In this document: piece after piece, positions 1 to 7,117 of the stretch
How positions within the stretch are numbered: the first letter of the stretch is position 1
How the letters are laid out: every line of letters starts with the position of its first letter
Assembly (NCBI GenBank): GCA_910578095.1
Contig: CAJTOZ010000042.1
Coordinates: forward strand, 1 to 7,169
Direction of reading: 5' to 3'
DNA from: an uncultured Muribaculaceae bacterium
GTDB taxonomy: Bacteria; Bacteroidota; Bacteroidia; Bacteroidales; Muribaculaceae
Length of the DNA: 7,169 bases
Notes under the pieces: model-generated
What the model was told of the DNA's origin: nothing
Database searches by the model: none
Seen by the model: only the letters and a program-made list of their open reading frames with translations
Program-made: the position numbers and the translations under genes

Positions 1-3
1 TTA

Positions 4-55
4 AAGAGTTCTATGCGATGATTTCGTAATTTTGCACTTGCTTGTTGAGAGTAAG
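4..55 (+). repeat. Left arm of a perfect 52-bp inverted repeat
   Basis: Positions 4-55 are the exact reverse complement of 7118-7169, with no mismatch over 52 bp. Identity stops abruptly inward: base 56 is A, where the other arm reads G on the same strand, and no homology follows. The outer limit is unknown because the partner arm runs into the window end, so the repeat may be longer than 52 bp. The arm contains TAATTTTG at 27-34, matching the Bacteroidota -7 consensus TAnnTTTG and pointing toward rel, but there is no TTTG about 19 nt upstream of it. No transposase or target-site duplication is visible. It could be a dispersed intergenic repeat, a recombination site or an assembly product. 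Confidence 0.95.
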
Positions 56-79
56 AGAGGCGGTTGTGGGTGCTTTTTT

Positions 80-110
80 TTTGGTAGTTGGGGAATTTAT
101 GGTATTTTTG
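80..110 (+). promoter_or_regulatory. Bacteroidota-type promoter of the rel operon
   Basis: TTTG at 80-83 is followed by a 19-nt spacer and TATTTTTG at 103-110. This is a full match to the -33/-7 pattern TTTG-N19-TAnnTTTG used by the primary sigma factor of Bacteroides and relatives. Transcription should begin near 117, leaving a leader of about 30 nt before the ATG at 147. The -33 TTTG is the end of a run of nine T at 74-82. The position argues against any rel start upstream of about 117. Confidence 0.75.
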
Positions 111-146
111 TGCTTATGTTGGGATATTAGCCACGATTATCAAGCT

Positions 147-2432
147 ATGAATATGGATGCCGACACTAAAAAGAATGACAATCAGCACGTTGCGGCTAAG
201 CTTACGCCTGAGCAGGAGGACGCGATGGTGCAACAGGCCTTCGATGAGGTGCTGCAGGGATATCTGCGCAGCAATCATCGCAAGAAGGTCGAGGTGATAG
301 AGCGTGCGTTTCGTTTCGCGCGCGAGGCCCATAAGGGTGTGCGCCGGCGTTCGGGGGAGCCGTATATCCTGCATCCTATCGCGGTGGCGCGTATTGCGAG
401 TCAGGAGATAGGGCTCGGCTCCACGAGTATTTGTGCGGCGTTGCTGCATGATGTGGTGGAGGATACGGATTATACGGTGGAGGATATCGAGCGTGCTTTC
501 GGCCACAAGGTGGCGCAGATAGTCGAGGGGCTGACCAAGATTTCGGGTGGTATCTTCGGCGATAAGGCGTCGGCGCAGGCGGAGAATTTCCGTAAGTTGC
601 TGCTGACGATGAGCGAAGATATCCGCGTGGTGCTGATAAAGATGGCGGACCGCCTGCACAATATGCGCACGCTGGGTGCTCAGCCGCCGAACAAGCAGTA
701 TAAGATTGCCGGAGAGACGCTGTATATATATGCTCCGCTGGCCCACCGTCTGGGTCTTTTCGCTATCAAGACGGAGCTGGAGGACTTGAGTTTCAAGTAT
801 GAGCATCCGGCGGAGTATGAGAGTATCAGCGCGAAGATCCGCGAGACGGAGAAGCGCCGCCTGGAGGCGTTTGCCGACTTTGCGGCCCCAATCCGCGCGC
901 GCCTCGACGAGATGGGTCTCACTTATGAAGCCAAGGACCGCTTGAAGAGTGTGTACAGCATATGGCGCAAGATGGAGCAGAAGCATATACCTTTCGAGGA
1001 GGTGTACGACTTGTATGCGATGCGCATTGTCTTTGAATGCGACGATCCTGCGCGGGAGAAGAATATATGCTGGAATATCTATTCGGCCATCACCGATATA
1101 TATAAGTTGCATCCTGAGCGCACGCGCGACTGGGTGGTGAATCCGAAGGCCAACGGCTACCGGGCTCTGCACCTCACGGTGATGGGGCCTGACGGCAATT
1201 GGGTGGAGGTGCAGATACGCTCGCGCCGCATGGACGAGGTGGCCGAGAAGGGATTTGCGGCGCATTGGCGCTATAAGATAGGCGAGGGCGATGAGGAGAG
1301 CGAGTTGAATGCGTGGCTCCGCACTATCAAGGATATTCTTGAGAATCCCGAGCCTTCGGCCATTGATTTTCTTGACACTCTCAAGCTGAATCTTTTTTCA
1401 TCGGAAATTGTGGTGTTCACTCCCAGCGGGGAGCTTGTGACGCTTCCTGCCGGAGCTACGGTGCTTGATATGGCTTTTGAGCTGCACACGGAGCTGGGAA
1501 TGCATTGCATAGCGGGCAAGATCAATCATAAGCTTGTGCCGCTGAGCCATCCGCTCAACAGCGGCGACCAGGTGGAGGTGCTGACGTCGAAGACGCAGAC
1601 GCCGCAGCCGGAGTGGAATAATTTTCTTGTGACGGCGCGTGCGAAGACGCGTCTGCGGGCGGCGCTGCGCAAGACGCGCCAGCCGCTTATTGCCCGCGGG
1701 CGGGAGATTCTGGACGGCTGGCTGGATGAGAATGCGATAGCGGCTACACCGGCGGTGGTGTCGAAGCTTCTCGGTACGTATCATGCGGCCAACCGCGATG
1801 ATCTGTATTATCAGCTTGGCGCCGACGAGATAATATTGGGCGATTTTCTTGTGGACACGTTGCGCAAGCAGGAGCAGAAGAGTTCTACCGGGCTGTTGCG
1901 CAAGATTCTGCGCCTGGGCATGAAGCCTAAGGAGCAGGCTGCTGTGCCTGCTGTTCCTGCGGAGGTGCCGAAGGTGAATCCCAAGGAGACGTATGTGCTG
2001 CGCATTGAGCCGGACGGCAGTGCCAATTTCCGTCTGTGCGACTGTTGCAGCCCTATACCCGGCGATGATGTGATGGGCTTTATCGCCGATGATGGTGTGG
2101 TGGAGCTGCATGCGCTCACATGCGAGCATGCGGCGTTGCTTAAGGTGGGGTATGGTCCGCGCATCGTGGCCACCCGCTGGGATAATCCCCGGGTGCGGTT
2201 CATGGCCCATATACGCATCGAGGGTATTGACCGCCACGGGATACTTCAGGAGCTCACGCATATGATTTCCACTCACATGGCGATAGATATCCGGCGTCTT
2301 GAGATCGAGGCTGCATCCAGTGTGTTCCACTGCGACCTGTGGGTGCGCATCTCCGACGCTTCGGCGGCTGCCGATCTCTGCCGCCGTGTCCTCACAATCG
2401 ACGGCGTGCAGAGCGCCGCGCGCATCAAATAG
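147..2432 (+). CDS. rel: Bifunctional (p)ppGpp synthetase/hydrolase (RelA/SpoT homologue)
   Basis: This long RSH enzyme makes (p)ppGpp from ATP and GTP/GDP and hydrolyses it, setting the stringent response in the cytoplasm and at ribosomes. From ATG 147 it has 761 residues, a normal length. The hydrolase domain is about 45-200, with R67-R68-S69-G70-E71-P72, H76, H101-D102, E105-D106 and D168 in MADRLHNMRT. The synthetase domain is about 260-380, with RLKSVYSIWRKM (265-276), D288, NPKANGY (332-338) and E354/Q356 in VEVQIR. TGS is about 415-480, then a helical region, a CDCC zinc-finger-type motif at 631-634 with H655/C659, and a C-terminal ACT domain from about 685. Both catalytic centres look intact, so I infer a bifunctional enzyme. 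A short Pro/Ala/Val-rich linker lies near 597-612. The frame stays open upstream to TTG 42, but that part spans the promoter; ATG 153 is an alternative start two codons later. It is the first gene of the operon, 5 nt before pgpH. Confidence 0.97.
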   Translation: MNMDADTKKNDNQHVAAKLTPEQEDAMVQQAFDEVLQGYLRSNHRKKVEVIERAFRFAREAHKGVRRRSGEPYILHPIAVARIASQEIGLGSTSICAALLHDVVEDTDYTVEDIERAFGHKVAQIVEGLTKISGGIFGDKASAQAENFRKLLLTMSEDIRVVLIKMADRLHNMRTLGAQPPNKQYKIAGETLYIYAPLAHRLGLFAIKTELEDLSFKYEHPAEYESISAKIRETEKRRLEAFADFAAPIRARLDEMGLTYEAKDRLKSVYSIWRKMEQKHIPFEEVYDLYAMRIVFECDDPAREKNICWNIYSAITDIYKLHPERTRDWVVNPKANGYRALHLTVMGPDGNWVEVQIRSRRMDEVAEKGFAAHWRYKIGEGDEESELNAWLRTIKDILENPEPSAIDFLDTLKLNLFSSEIVVFTPSGELVTLPAGATVLDMAFELHTELGMHCIAGKINHKLVPLSHPLNSGDQVEVLTSKTQTPQPEWNNFLVTARAKTRLRAALRKTRQPLIARGREILDGWLDENAIAATPAVVSKLLGTYHAANRDDLYYQLGADEIILGDFLVDTLRKQEQKSSTGLLRKILRLGMKPKEQAAVPAVPAEVPKVNPKETYVLRIEPDGSANFRLCDCCSPIPGDDVMGFIADDGVVELHALTCEHAALLKVGYGPRIVATRWDNPRVRFMAHIRIEGIDRHGILQELTHMISTHMAIDIRRLEIEAASSVFHCDLWVRISDASAAADLCRRVLTIDGVQSAARIK

Positions 2433-2437
2433 CCACT

Positions 2438-4447
2438 ATGACCAAGTTTTTCTCCAGCAGCAAAATCGTGTGGCAGAGCTTGCTTGCTCTGGCTGCAGCC
2501 GTTCTTGTGCTCCTGTGTTTTCCGCAGGCCGACACCACGCATTACAAGTATGAGGAGGGTAGGCCGTGGAACTATGCCAAGCTGATAGCTCCTTTTGATA
2601 TCCCCGTTCACCCTGATTCTGCGACGCTCCACCGCATGCGCGACACGTTGGACGCCCGTTTTGTGCCGGTGTTCCGCATCAATCAGCTTCTTGCCGATTC
2701 CATAGCGGCGGCTTTGCCGTCGGGGCCGCACCGCCAGGCCACGGCCTCGCGTCTGCGCCGCATATATGCTTCGGGAGTGGTGGACAGCGATACGCGGCGC
2801 CGCATATCCGCCGGCACGCTTTCGCGTGTGCGTGTGCTCGACAAGAATATTCTAAGTGAGATCAGCACGGCTGCTTTCACTTCGCCTGCCGAGATCTACC
2901 GGCGCCTTGATTCGCTGGCTGTTGACTCGGCCCACCGCCGTTATCTCGCGGCTTCGCTGCCCACGCTCCTGCGTCCCAATATAGTGTACGATTCTGTGGA
3001 GAGCCGCCGGCATTACGACTATGATTATCTCACTCTGACGGCCGACCGCGGCGTGATACAGCAGGGACAGACCATCGTGGACAAGGGTATGGTGATAACA
3101 CCGCAGGACTATACCAACCTCCACACCTACGAGAGTATGATTCACGACCAGTTGCGCGGCGCCACATCGTCCGACACGCTGATGCTGCTCGGGCGGGTGG
3201 TGTATGTGCTGTTGTGCCTGGCGATGCTTGTGGCCTATTATATATTTTTCTGTCCGGCGATTGCCGACAATCCGCGGGCCTATATGTTCGTGCTGCTTCT
3301 GGCGGTGATTTTCTTCATGTTCTCCTCGCTGCTGGAGCGCAATGTGGTGCTGGGTATCTACCTTGTGCCCATGGCCATAGTGGCGGCGTTGGTGCAGGTG
3401 TTTTTCGACGGCCGCACGGCCATAGTGACCACTCTCGGTATCACGCTGCTGTGTGCGGCCCTGGCCACATTCCCGCTTGAGTACATTTTCATGCAGACTG
3501 CTGCTGCGGCCGCTGCCGTGTATTCACTGCGTGAGGTGGCGCGCCGCTCCCAGATGCTGCGTGCGTCGGCGTTCGTGGGTATTGTGTGCCTGCTGGCCTA
3601 TCCGGCCATAGAGTTGATGTTCAACGGGTCGTTTGCCGGATGGTCGTGGCGAATGGTCATATTCCTGTGCATCAGTGCCGCTCTCGTGCAGCTGGCGTAT
3701 GTGCTGATGTTTGCTGCCGAGCGCGCTTTCGGTTTTGTGAGCAAGATTACCCTTGTGGAGCTCGCCGACACCAACAATCCCCTGCTCAGGCGTCTTAGCG
3801 ATGAATGCCCCGGCACGTTCCAGCATTCGATGGCTGTGGCCAATCTGGCTTCCGATGCGGCCCGTCTTATAGGCGCCGACACGATGCTGGTGCGCGCCGG
3901 AGCCATGTATCACGACATCGGCAAATTGCGCAATCCGGCGTTTTTCACTGAGAACCAGCATGGTGTGAATCCGCACGACACGCTGCGCCCGGAGCAGAGC
4001 GCACGCATCATCACGGCTCATGTCACCGACGGATTGCGCATGGCCGAGAAAGCCGGCGTTCCGGCTGTGGTGCGGGACTTCATCTCGCAGCACCATGGGC
4101 GCGGTCTTGCCAAATATTTCTATATCCTGGCCTGCCGCGAGGCCGAAGCTGCCGGATGTGCCGCGCCCGACAAGTCGCCGTTTGCATATGCGGGGCCGAA
4201 TCCGCGCTCGCGTGAGACATCGCTGATGATGATGGCCGACAGTGTGGAAGCCGCGAGCCGGTCGTTGCCGGAATATACCGATGCGGCCATATCGGATCTG
4301 GTGAATCGTATCATAGATGGCCAGATAGCCGATGGCCTGCATAACGAGAGCACGATAGCTTTCCGCGACATTCCCGCTATCAAGGAGGCTTTTGTCAAGC
4401 GCCTCAAGACCATGTACCACGCCCGCGTGGCGTATCCGCCGAAGTGA
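2438..4447 (+). CDS. pgpH: 7TM-HD family membrane phosphohydrolase, probable c-di-AMP phosphodiesterase
   Basis: The protein has 669 residues and the full PgpH/YqfF architecture. A signal-anchor-like helix lies at about 11-28, an extracytoplasmic 7TMR-HDED region at about 35-245, and a bundle of hydrophobic helices at about 251-428. A cytoplasmic HD domain occupies about 455-640. The metal-binding set is complete: H463, H492-D493 (YHDIGK), H528, H552-H553 (QHHG) and D601 (MMADSVEAASR). Characterised members in Listeria hydrolyse c-di-AMP to pApA; activity here is inferred from family and intact motifs. ATG 2438 is chosen because it lies 5 nt after the rel stop and gives a clean N-terminus (MTKFFSSSK) before the first helix; upstream in-frame codons overlap rel. 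Translational coupling to rel is likely. Many databases label such proteins only as HDIG domain protein. Confidence 0.93.
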   Translation: MTKFFSSSKIVWQSLLALAAAVLVLLCFPQADTTHYKYEEGRPWNYAKLIAPFDIPVHPDSATLHRMRDTLDARFVPVFRINQLLADSIAAALPSGPHRQATASRLRRIYASGVVDSDTRRRISAGTLSRVRVLDKNILSEISTAAFTSPAEIYRRLDSLAVDSAHRRYLAASLPTLLRPNIVYDSVESRRHYDYDYLTLTADRGVIQQGQTIVDKGMVITPQDYTNLHTYESMIHDQLRGATSSDTLMLLGRVVYVLLCLAMLVAYYIFFCPAIADNPRAYMFVLLLAVIFFMFSSLLERNVVLGIYLVPMAIVAALVQVFFDGRTAIVTTLGITLLCAALATFPLEYIFMQTAAAAAAVYSLREVARRSQMLRASAFVGIVCLLAYPAIELMFNGSFAGWSWRMVIFLCISAALVQLAYVLMFAAERAFGFVSKITLVELADTNNPLLRRLSDECPGTFQHSMAVANLASDAARLIGADTMLVRAGAMYHDIGKLRNPAFFTENQHGVNPHDTLRPEQSARIITAHVTDGLRMAEKAGVPAVVRDFISQHHGRGLAKYFYILACREAEAAGCAAPDKSPFAYAGPNPRSRETSLMMMADSVEAASRSLPEYTDAAISDLVNRIIDGQIADGLHNESTIAFRDIPAIKEAFVKRLKTMYHARVAYPPK

Positions 4448-5736
4448 GGCCACTTCTGACCATACCGGTGCTGCTGTGCTGTGCCGCCGTTGCGGCTTCG
4501 CAGACCCGCTGTCCTGTCGTTGCGGATTCGCTCTCCGGTGCTCCGTTGGCGAATGCCTCCATCTTTGACCGAAAGGGACGCTTCATCGGTATGAGCCGGG
4601 CCGACGGCGCGGCTTCCTGTGCCACGGAAGCCGATTATCCCATAACAATCCGCTACATGGGCTATCATGAGAAGAGCGTTTCATCGCCGTGGAGCGCCGA
4701 CACGGTGTTGCTGCGGGAGAGCGTGGCTGAGCTTCCGGAGTTTGTAGTCACGGAAAAGCAAAAAAAGCTGCTGCATATCCTTGCCTACGTAAGGGAGTAC
4801 TCGACATTGTCGAGCTATACCGATACGGTCACGCTGTTCAGGGAAAAGATGGTGGACTTCATGCTGCCCGACGACAACAAGCTGCGTTTCAAGGGATGGA
4901 GGCATCCTCGGGTGCTTAATTCCAGGTCGTACTACCGGTTTTCAAATGCTGCAGGGCTTGACAGTGTGAGCGACCGATGCAACCAACATTTCTCGTGGGG
5001 CGATTGGGTGGGCTTTCCGCCATCGGTATCCGTTCCCGCCGGAGTGTCGGCCTCGGCAGGCTCTCCCGTCGAGATTCACGGCAAGTACGGTGTGTCAGAG
5101 ACCTGGCGCATGCAAGCCGACGGGCGGATGGATGTCGATGTAGACGTGATGGCCGATAGCGCGTGCCGCAGATGGGCGCCGGGCATGCAGTCGTTCTTCG
5201 GCAATGCCAATATCGATTTTGAGCGATTCCGCATGCGTGTCAATTATAGAGATGTGGGGGCTGGCCCGGCAGGGCCTGTCGACCTCTCTGGCTATTCTTT
5301 CAACATCGAATCCCGTGGTCGCGGTCATGGCATGTTCCGTTTTCACCGCGTGGACGAGCCGTTTTTCGTGACCACCTATACGGAGCTGTATGTGCTCGAC
5401 CGGGAATATATTGGCGTAAAGGAGGCTAAAAAATGGGATAGATGCGGATTCGACAGCTACGATATGGAGATATACGAGCCAATGGAAGCTCCGGCATTGC
5501 AGCCATCCGTCCAGGCGCTTGTCGACCGTGTGAACAATATCGATGCCGCGCGTGTGCGCACGGATCTGCGCCCCGACGAACGGCTGGTGGGGCGGCATGT
5601 GAATAAACGGAATTTCAACATTGGCTACCGTGCCTTATCGATGCTGAAGCAGCTAACGGGAATCACACTGTACAAGTCGCACAAAAATTTCAACCGCAAC
5701 TGGCGTGAGTTACCAAGGAGCAAACCCTTAAAATGA
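4444..5736 (+). CDS. Secreted protein of unknown function with carboxypeptidase-regulatory-like N-terminal domain
   Basis: The protein has 430 residues. Residues 1-19 form a Sec signal peptide (MRPLLTIPVLL, then CCAAVAAS before Q20). No convincing lipobox is seen, so release to the periplasm or association with the outer membrane is likely. Residues about 22-95 resemble the CarboxypepD_reg-like beta-sandwich of Bacteroidota envelope proteins: DSLSGAPLANASIFDRKGRF, a turn at SRADG, then ITIRYMGYHEKSV. The rest, about 96-430, is rich in aromatic and charged residues, has no transmembrane helix, and matches no enzyme family I can name; conserved-looking blocks include LAYVREYSTLSSYTDT (113-128) and HFSWGDWVGF (182-191). 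No TonB-dependent receptor barrel or plug follows. The start is GTG at 4444, sharing GTGA with the pgpH stop. It is favoured because it directly yields the signal peptide and the first internal ATG would be residue 50. It is probably co-transcribed with rel and pgpH. Confidence 0.85.
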   Translation: MRPLLTIPVLLCCAAVAASQTRCPVVADSLSGAPLANASIFDRKGRFIGMSRADGAASCATEADYPITIRYMGYHEKSVSSPWSADTVLLRESVAELPEFVVTEKQKKLLHILAYVREYSTLSSYTDTVTLFREKMVDFMLPDDNKLRFKGWRHPRVLNSRSYYRFSNAAGLDSVSDRCNQHFSWGDWVGFPPSVSVPAGVSASAGSPVEIHGKYGVSETWRMQADGRMDVDVDVMADSACRRWAPGMQSFFGNANIDFERFRMRVNYRDVGAGPAGPVDLSGYSFNIESRGRGHGMFRFHRVDEPFFVTTYTELYVLDREYIGVKEAKKWDRCGFDSYDMEIYEPMEAPALQPSVQALVDRVNNIDAARVRTDLRPDERLVGRHVNKRNFNIGYRALSMLKQLTGITLYKSHKNFNRNWRELPRSKPLK

Positions 5737-5765
5737 ATGCACCGGCCGACTCTGTGCGCTGAAGC
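5737..5765. other. 29-bp gap between convergent genes
   Basis: This is the whole space between the end of the plus-strand operon and the end of fprA on the minus strand. The only symmetry is a 4-bp GCAC/GTGC pairing (5739-5742 with 5754-5757) around an 11-nt loop, with no T tract on either strand. No intrinsic terminator can be supported, so transcription from either side may end inside the opposing gene or depend on Rho. Confidence 0.6.
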
Positions 5766-6965
5766 CTATTCTACGCCGCGCAGGCGTGCTCCTACCGCGG
5801 CACCGGCCTCGCGGCATGCGGCGAGAATGTCGGGGGTGGGGGCCTGCTTTGCCACCACCGGATCGCCAACAGGCACTATGCCGCATTTTTCCATGCACGC
5901 TCCCATGGTCTTGACTGCCTGCTGGGCCCAGGTGTGCGATCCGAGCAGGGCCACCTCGCGCCCTACCACGCCCCGGAGAGCCATTGCCTCGAGCACCGCG
6001 CCTACGGGCGGAAAAATGCCGTCGGAATAGGTGGGCGAAGCCACCACAAGACCACGGTGGCGGAAAATGTCGGCCAATATGAAACTGAGGTCGGTGGTAG
6101 AAGCGTTCACCACCGAGATATCCCGCACGCCGGCTTCTGCCAGTCCCTGCGCTGCGGCCTCGGCCATGCGTGCAGTATTGCCGTACATGGAGCCGTACAC
6201 CACGGTGGCTCCGTTGTCAAGCGGCTCGTAGCGGCTCATGCGGTCGTACAACCCGACTACTTCGGCGGCTCTCTGCCGCCATACGGGACCGTGGGTGGAG
6301 CAGATGGTGCCGACGGGGACATCGGCCAGTTTTTTGAGCGCACGTTGAACGAAAGCACCGTATTTTCCCACGATGTTGCTGTAGTAACGCACCATCTCCG
6401 GCATGTAGCGGTCGGTGTCCATGTCGGTATCGGCTACAGCGCCGTTGAGGGCGCCGAAGCATCCGAAGGCATCGCCGCTGAAGAGTGTGCGCTCTTCGGT
6501 CATATACGTCATCATGGTTTCGGGCCAGTGTACCATCGGGGTGAGGATAAACTGCAAGGTGGCGGCGCCCAGGTCGAGGGTGTCGCCATCTTTCACAGTG
6601 ATGGTATGTCCCTCCACGCCGTAAAAACCGCGGACCATGCTTAGGGTCTGGGCGTTGCCTACTATTGCCAGATCGGGCCACTCGGCGCGCAATGCCGCGA
6701 TAGCACCGGAATGATCCGGCTCCATGTGGTTTATCACAAGGTAGTCGGGGCAACGATCGCCGATGCGTGCCTTTATCAGTTCTATCTGTTCGCGTGCGTG
6801 GGATGCCTCCACGCCGTCGATGATGGCGATCCTATCTTCGCCGCACACCACGTAGGAATTGTAGCTCACACCATAGGGCAGCGGCCACAACCCTTCAAAC
6901 TTCGGGGTGGTGCGGTCGTTGACACCTATATAATGTACCTTTTCGGAAATATCGGTCCCGGTCAT
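5766..6965 (-). CDS. fprA: A-type flavodiiron protein (flavo-diiron O2/NO reductase)
   Basis: Flavodiiron proteins reduce O2 to water and/or NO to N2O in the cytoplasm of anaerobes, taking electrons from rubredoxin or a related donor. From ATG 6965 the product has 399 residues, the usual length for class A (no fused rubredoxin or reductase). The metallo-beta-lactamase-like domain is about 1-250 and carries the full diiron ligand set: H80-x-E82-x-D84-H85, H146 (MVHWPET), D165 (SGDAFG) and H225 (STHGPVW). The flavodoxin domain is about 253-399, with the FMN phosphate loop GSMYGNT at 258-264 and SPTYSDG at 310-316. The frame stays open upstream to a TTG at 6998, but ATG 6965 fits the family N-terminus (SEKVHYIGVNDR close to the start) and has an A-rich upstream context. 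Preference for O2 or NO cannot be read from the sequence. The gene is monocistronic here and convergent with the rel operon. Confidence 0.95.
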   Translation of the reverse strand: MTGTDISEKVHYIGVNDRTTPKFEGLWPLPYGVSYNSYVVCGEDRIAIIDGVEASHAREQIELIKARIGDRCPDYLVINHMEPDHSGAIAALRAEWPDLAIVGNAQTLSMVRGFYGVEGHTITVKDGDTLDLGAATLQFILTPMVHWPETMMTYMTEERTLFSGDAFGCFGALNGAVADTDMDTDRYMPEMVRYYSNIVGKYGAFVQRALKKLADVPVGTICSTHGPVWRQRAAEVVGLYDRMSRYEPLDNGATVVYGSMYGNTARMAEAAAQGLAEAGVRDISVVNASTTDLSFILADIFRHRGLVVASPTYSDGIFPPVGAVLEAMALRGVVGREVALLGSHTWAQQAVKTMGACMEKCGIVPVGDPVVAKQAPTPDILAACREAGAAVGARLRGVE

Positions 6966-6966
6966 G

Positions 6967-7050
6967 TCATTGATGTTTTTTATAATGAATATCCGCAAAG
7001 ATACCCCAAGTCAACATTATAGGGCTATCGGCGTTTTTGCAGAGAATCAT
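6967..7050 (-). CDS. Possible 27-codon upstream ORF in the fprA leader
   Basis: An ATG at 7048-7050 on the minus strand, preceded by CTAAAAA, opens a 27-codon frame starting MILCKNADSP. Its stop TGA (6967-6969) lies one base before the fprA ATG (TGA-C-ATG), an arrangement that would permit reinitiation or coupling. It sits just inside the transcript predicted from the promoter at 7063-7093. There is no recognisable peptide family or attenuator hairpin, and an open frame this short can occur by chance. Confidence 0.25.
   Translation of the reverse strand: MILCKNADSPIMLTWGIFADIHYKKHQ
6996..7003 (-). promoter_or_regulatory. Second, promoter-proximal -7-like element before fprA
   Basis: The minus strand reads TATCTTTG here, matching TAnnTTTG. 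A start about 7 nt downstream would leave a leader of roughly 20-25 nt before the ATG at 6965. No TTTG or TTG is found 17-21 nt upstream, so it would be an incomplete promoter and may be fortuitous. If it is used, its transcript would exclude the upstream ORF. Confidence 0.3.
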
Positions 7051-7062
7051 TTTTTAGCGGTG

Positions 7063-7093
7063 CAAAGTTACCACTTTTTTCCGAGAGCCGAAA
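7063..7093 (-). promoter_or_regulatory. Bacteroidota-type promoter of fprA
   Basis: On the minus strand TTTC (7090-7093) is followed by 19 nt and TAACTTTG (7063-7070). The -7 element is a perfect TAnnTTTG match and the -33 element matches three of four bases. Transcription would begin near 7056, giving a leader of about 90 nt. No operator or riboswitch fold was recognised in that leader. Confidence 0.6.
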
Positions 7094-7117
7094 ACGCAAT
7101 AGTGTATTCTCTAAGCC

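Noticed and set aside
42..146. N-terminal extension of rel from a TTG at 42, including an ATG at 99
   Set aside because: The stretch overlaps the inverted repeat and a well-matched promoter (80-110) whose transcript would begin near 117. The encoded extension is hydrophobic and unlike RSH N-termini.
114..1265. Long minus-strand open frame (383 codons) inside rel
   Set aside because: It lies fully antisense to a gene with unmistakable domains. It is rich in Arg, His and Leu with no recognisable fold, as expected for a shadow frame in GC-biased codons.
1398..2330. Long minus-strand open frame (310 codons) inside rel
   Set aside because: It is a shadow frame with His/Arg-rich composition, no motif, and no independent start or promoter context.
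3524..4453. Minus-strand open frame (309 codons) across the pgpH HD domain
   Set aside because: It is antisense to conserved catalytic sequence and its composition is typical of a reverse-frame shadow.
5773..5787. Hairpin ACGCC-loop-GGCGT near the operon end, considered as a terminator
   Set aside because: It is inside the fprA C-terminal coding region, has only a 5-bp stem, and no T tract follows on the plus strand.
5737..6030. Plus-strand frame (97 codons) starting directly after the stop at 5736
   Set aside because: It lies almost wholly antisense to the flavodoxin domain of fprA and is low-complexity Ala/Arg/Thr/Pro sequence. The ATG touching the stop is probably coincidence.
5934..6644. 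Plus-strand frame (236 codons) antisense to fprA
   Set aside because: It has Gly/His/Val-rich shadow composition with no recognisable domain, opposite strongly conserved diiron-site codons.
6966..6998. 11-residue N-terminal extension of fprA from TTG 6998
   Set aside because: The TTG lies within a -7-like element, and the extension is not expected in the family, which begins shortly before the VHYIGVNDR block.
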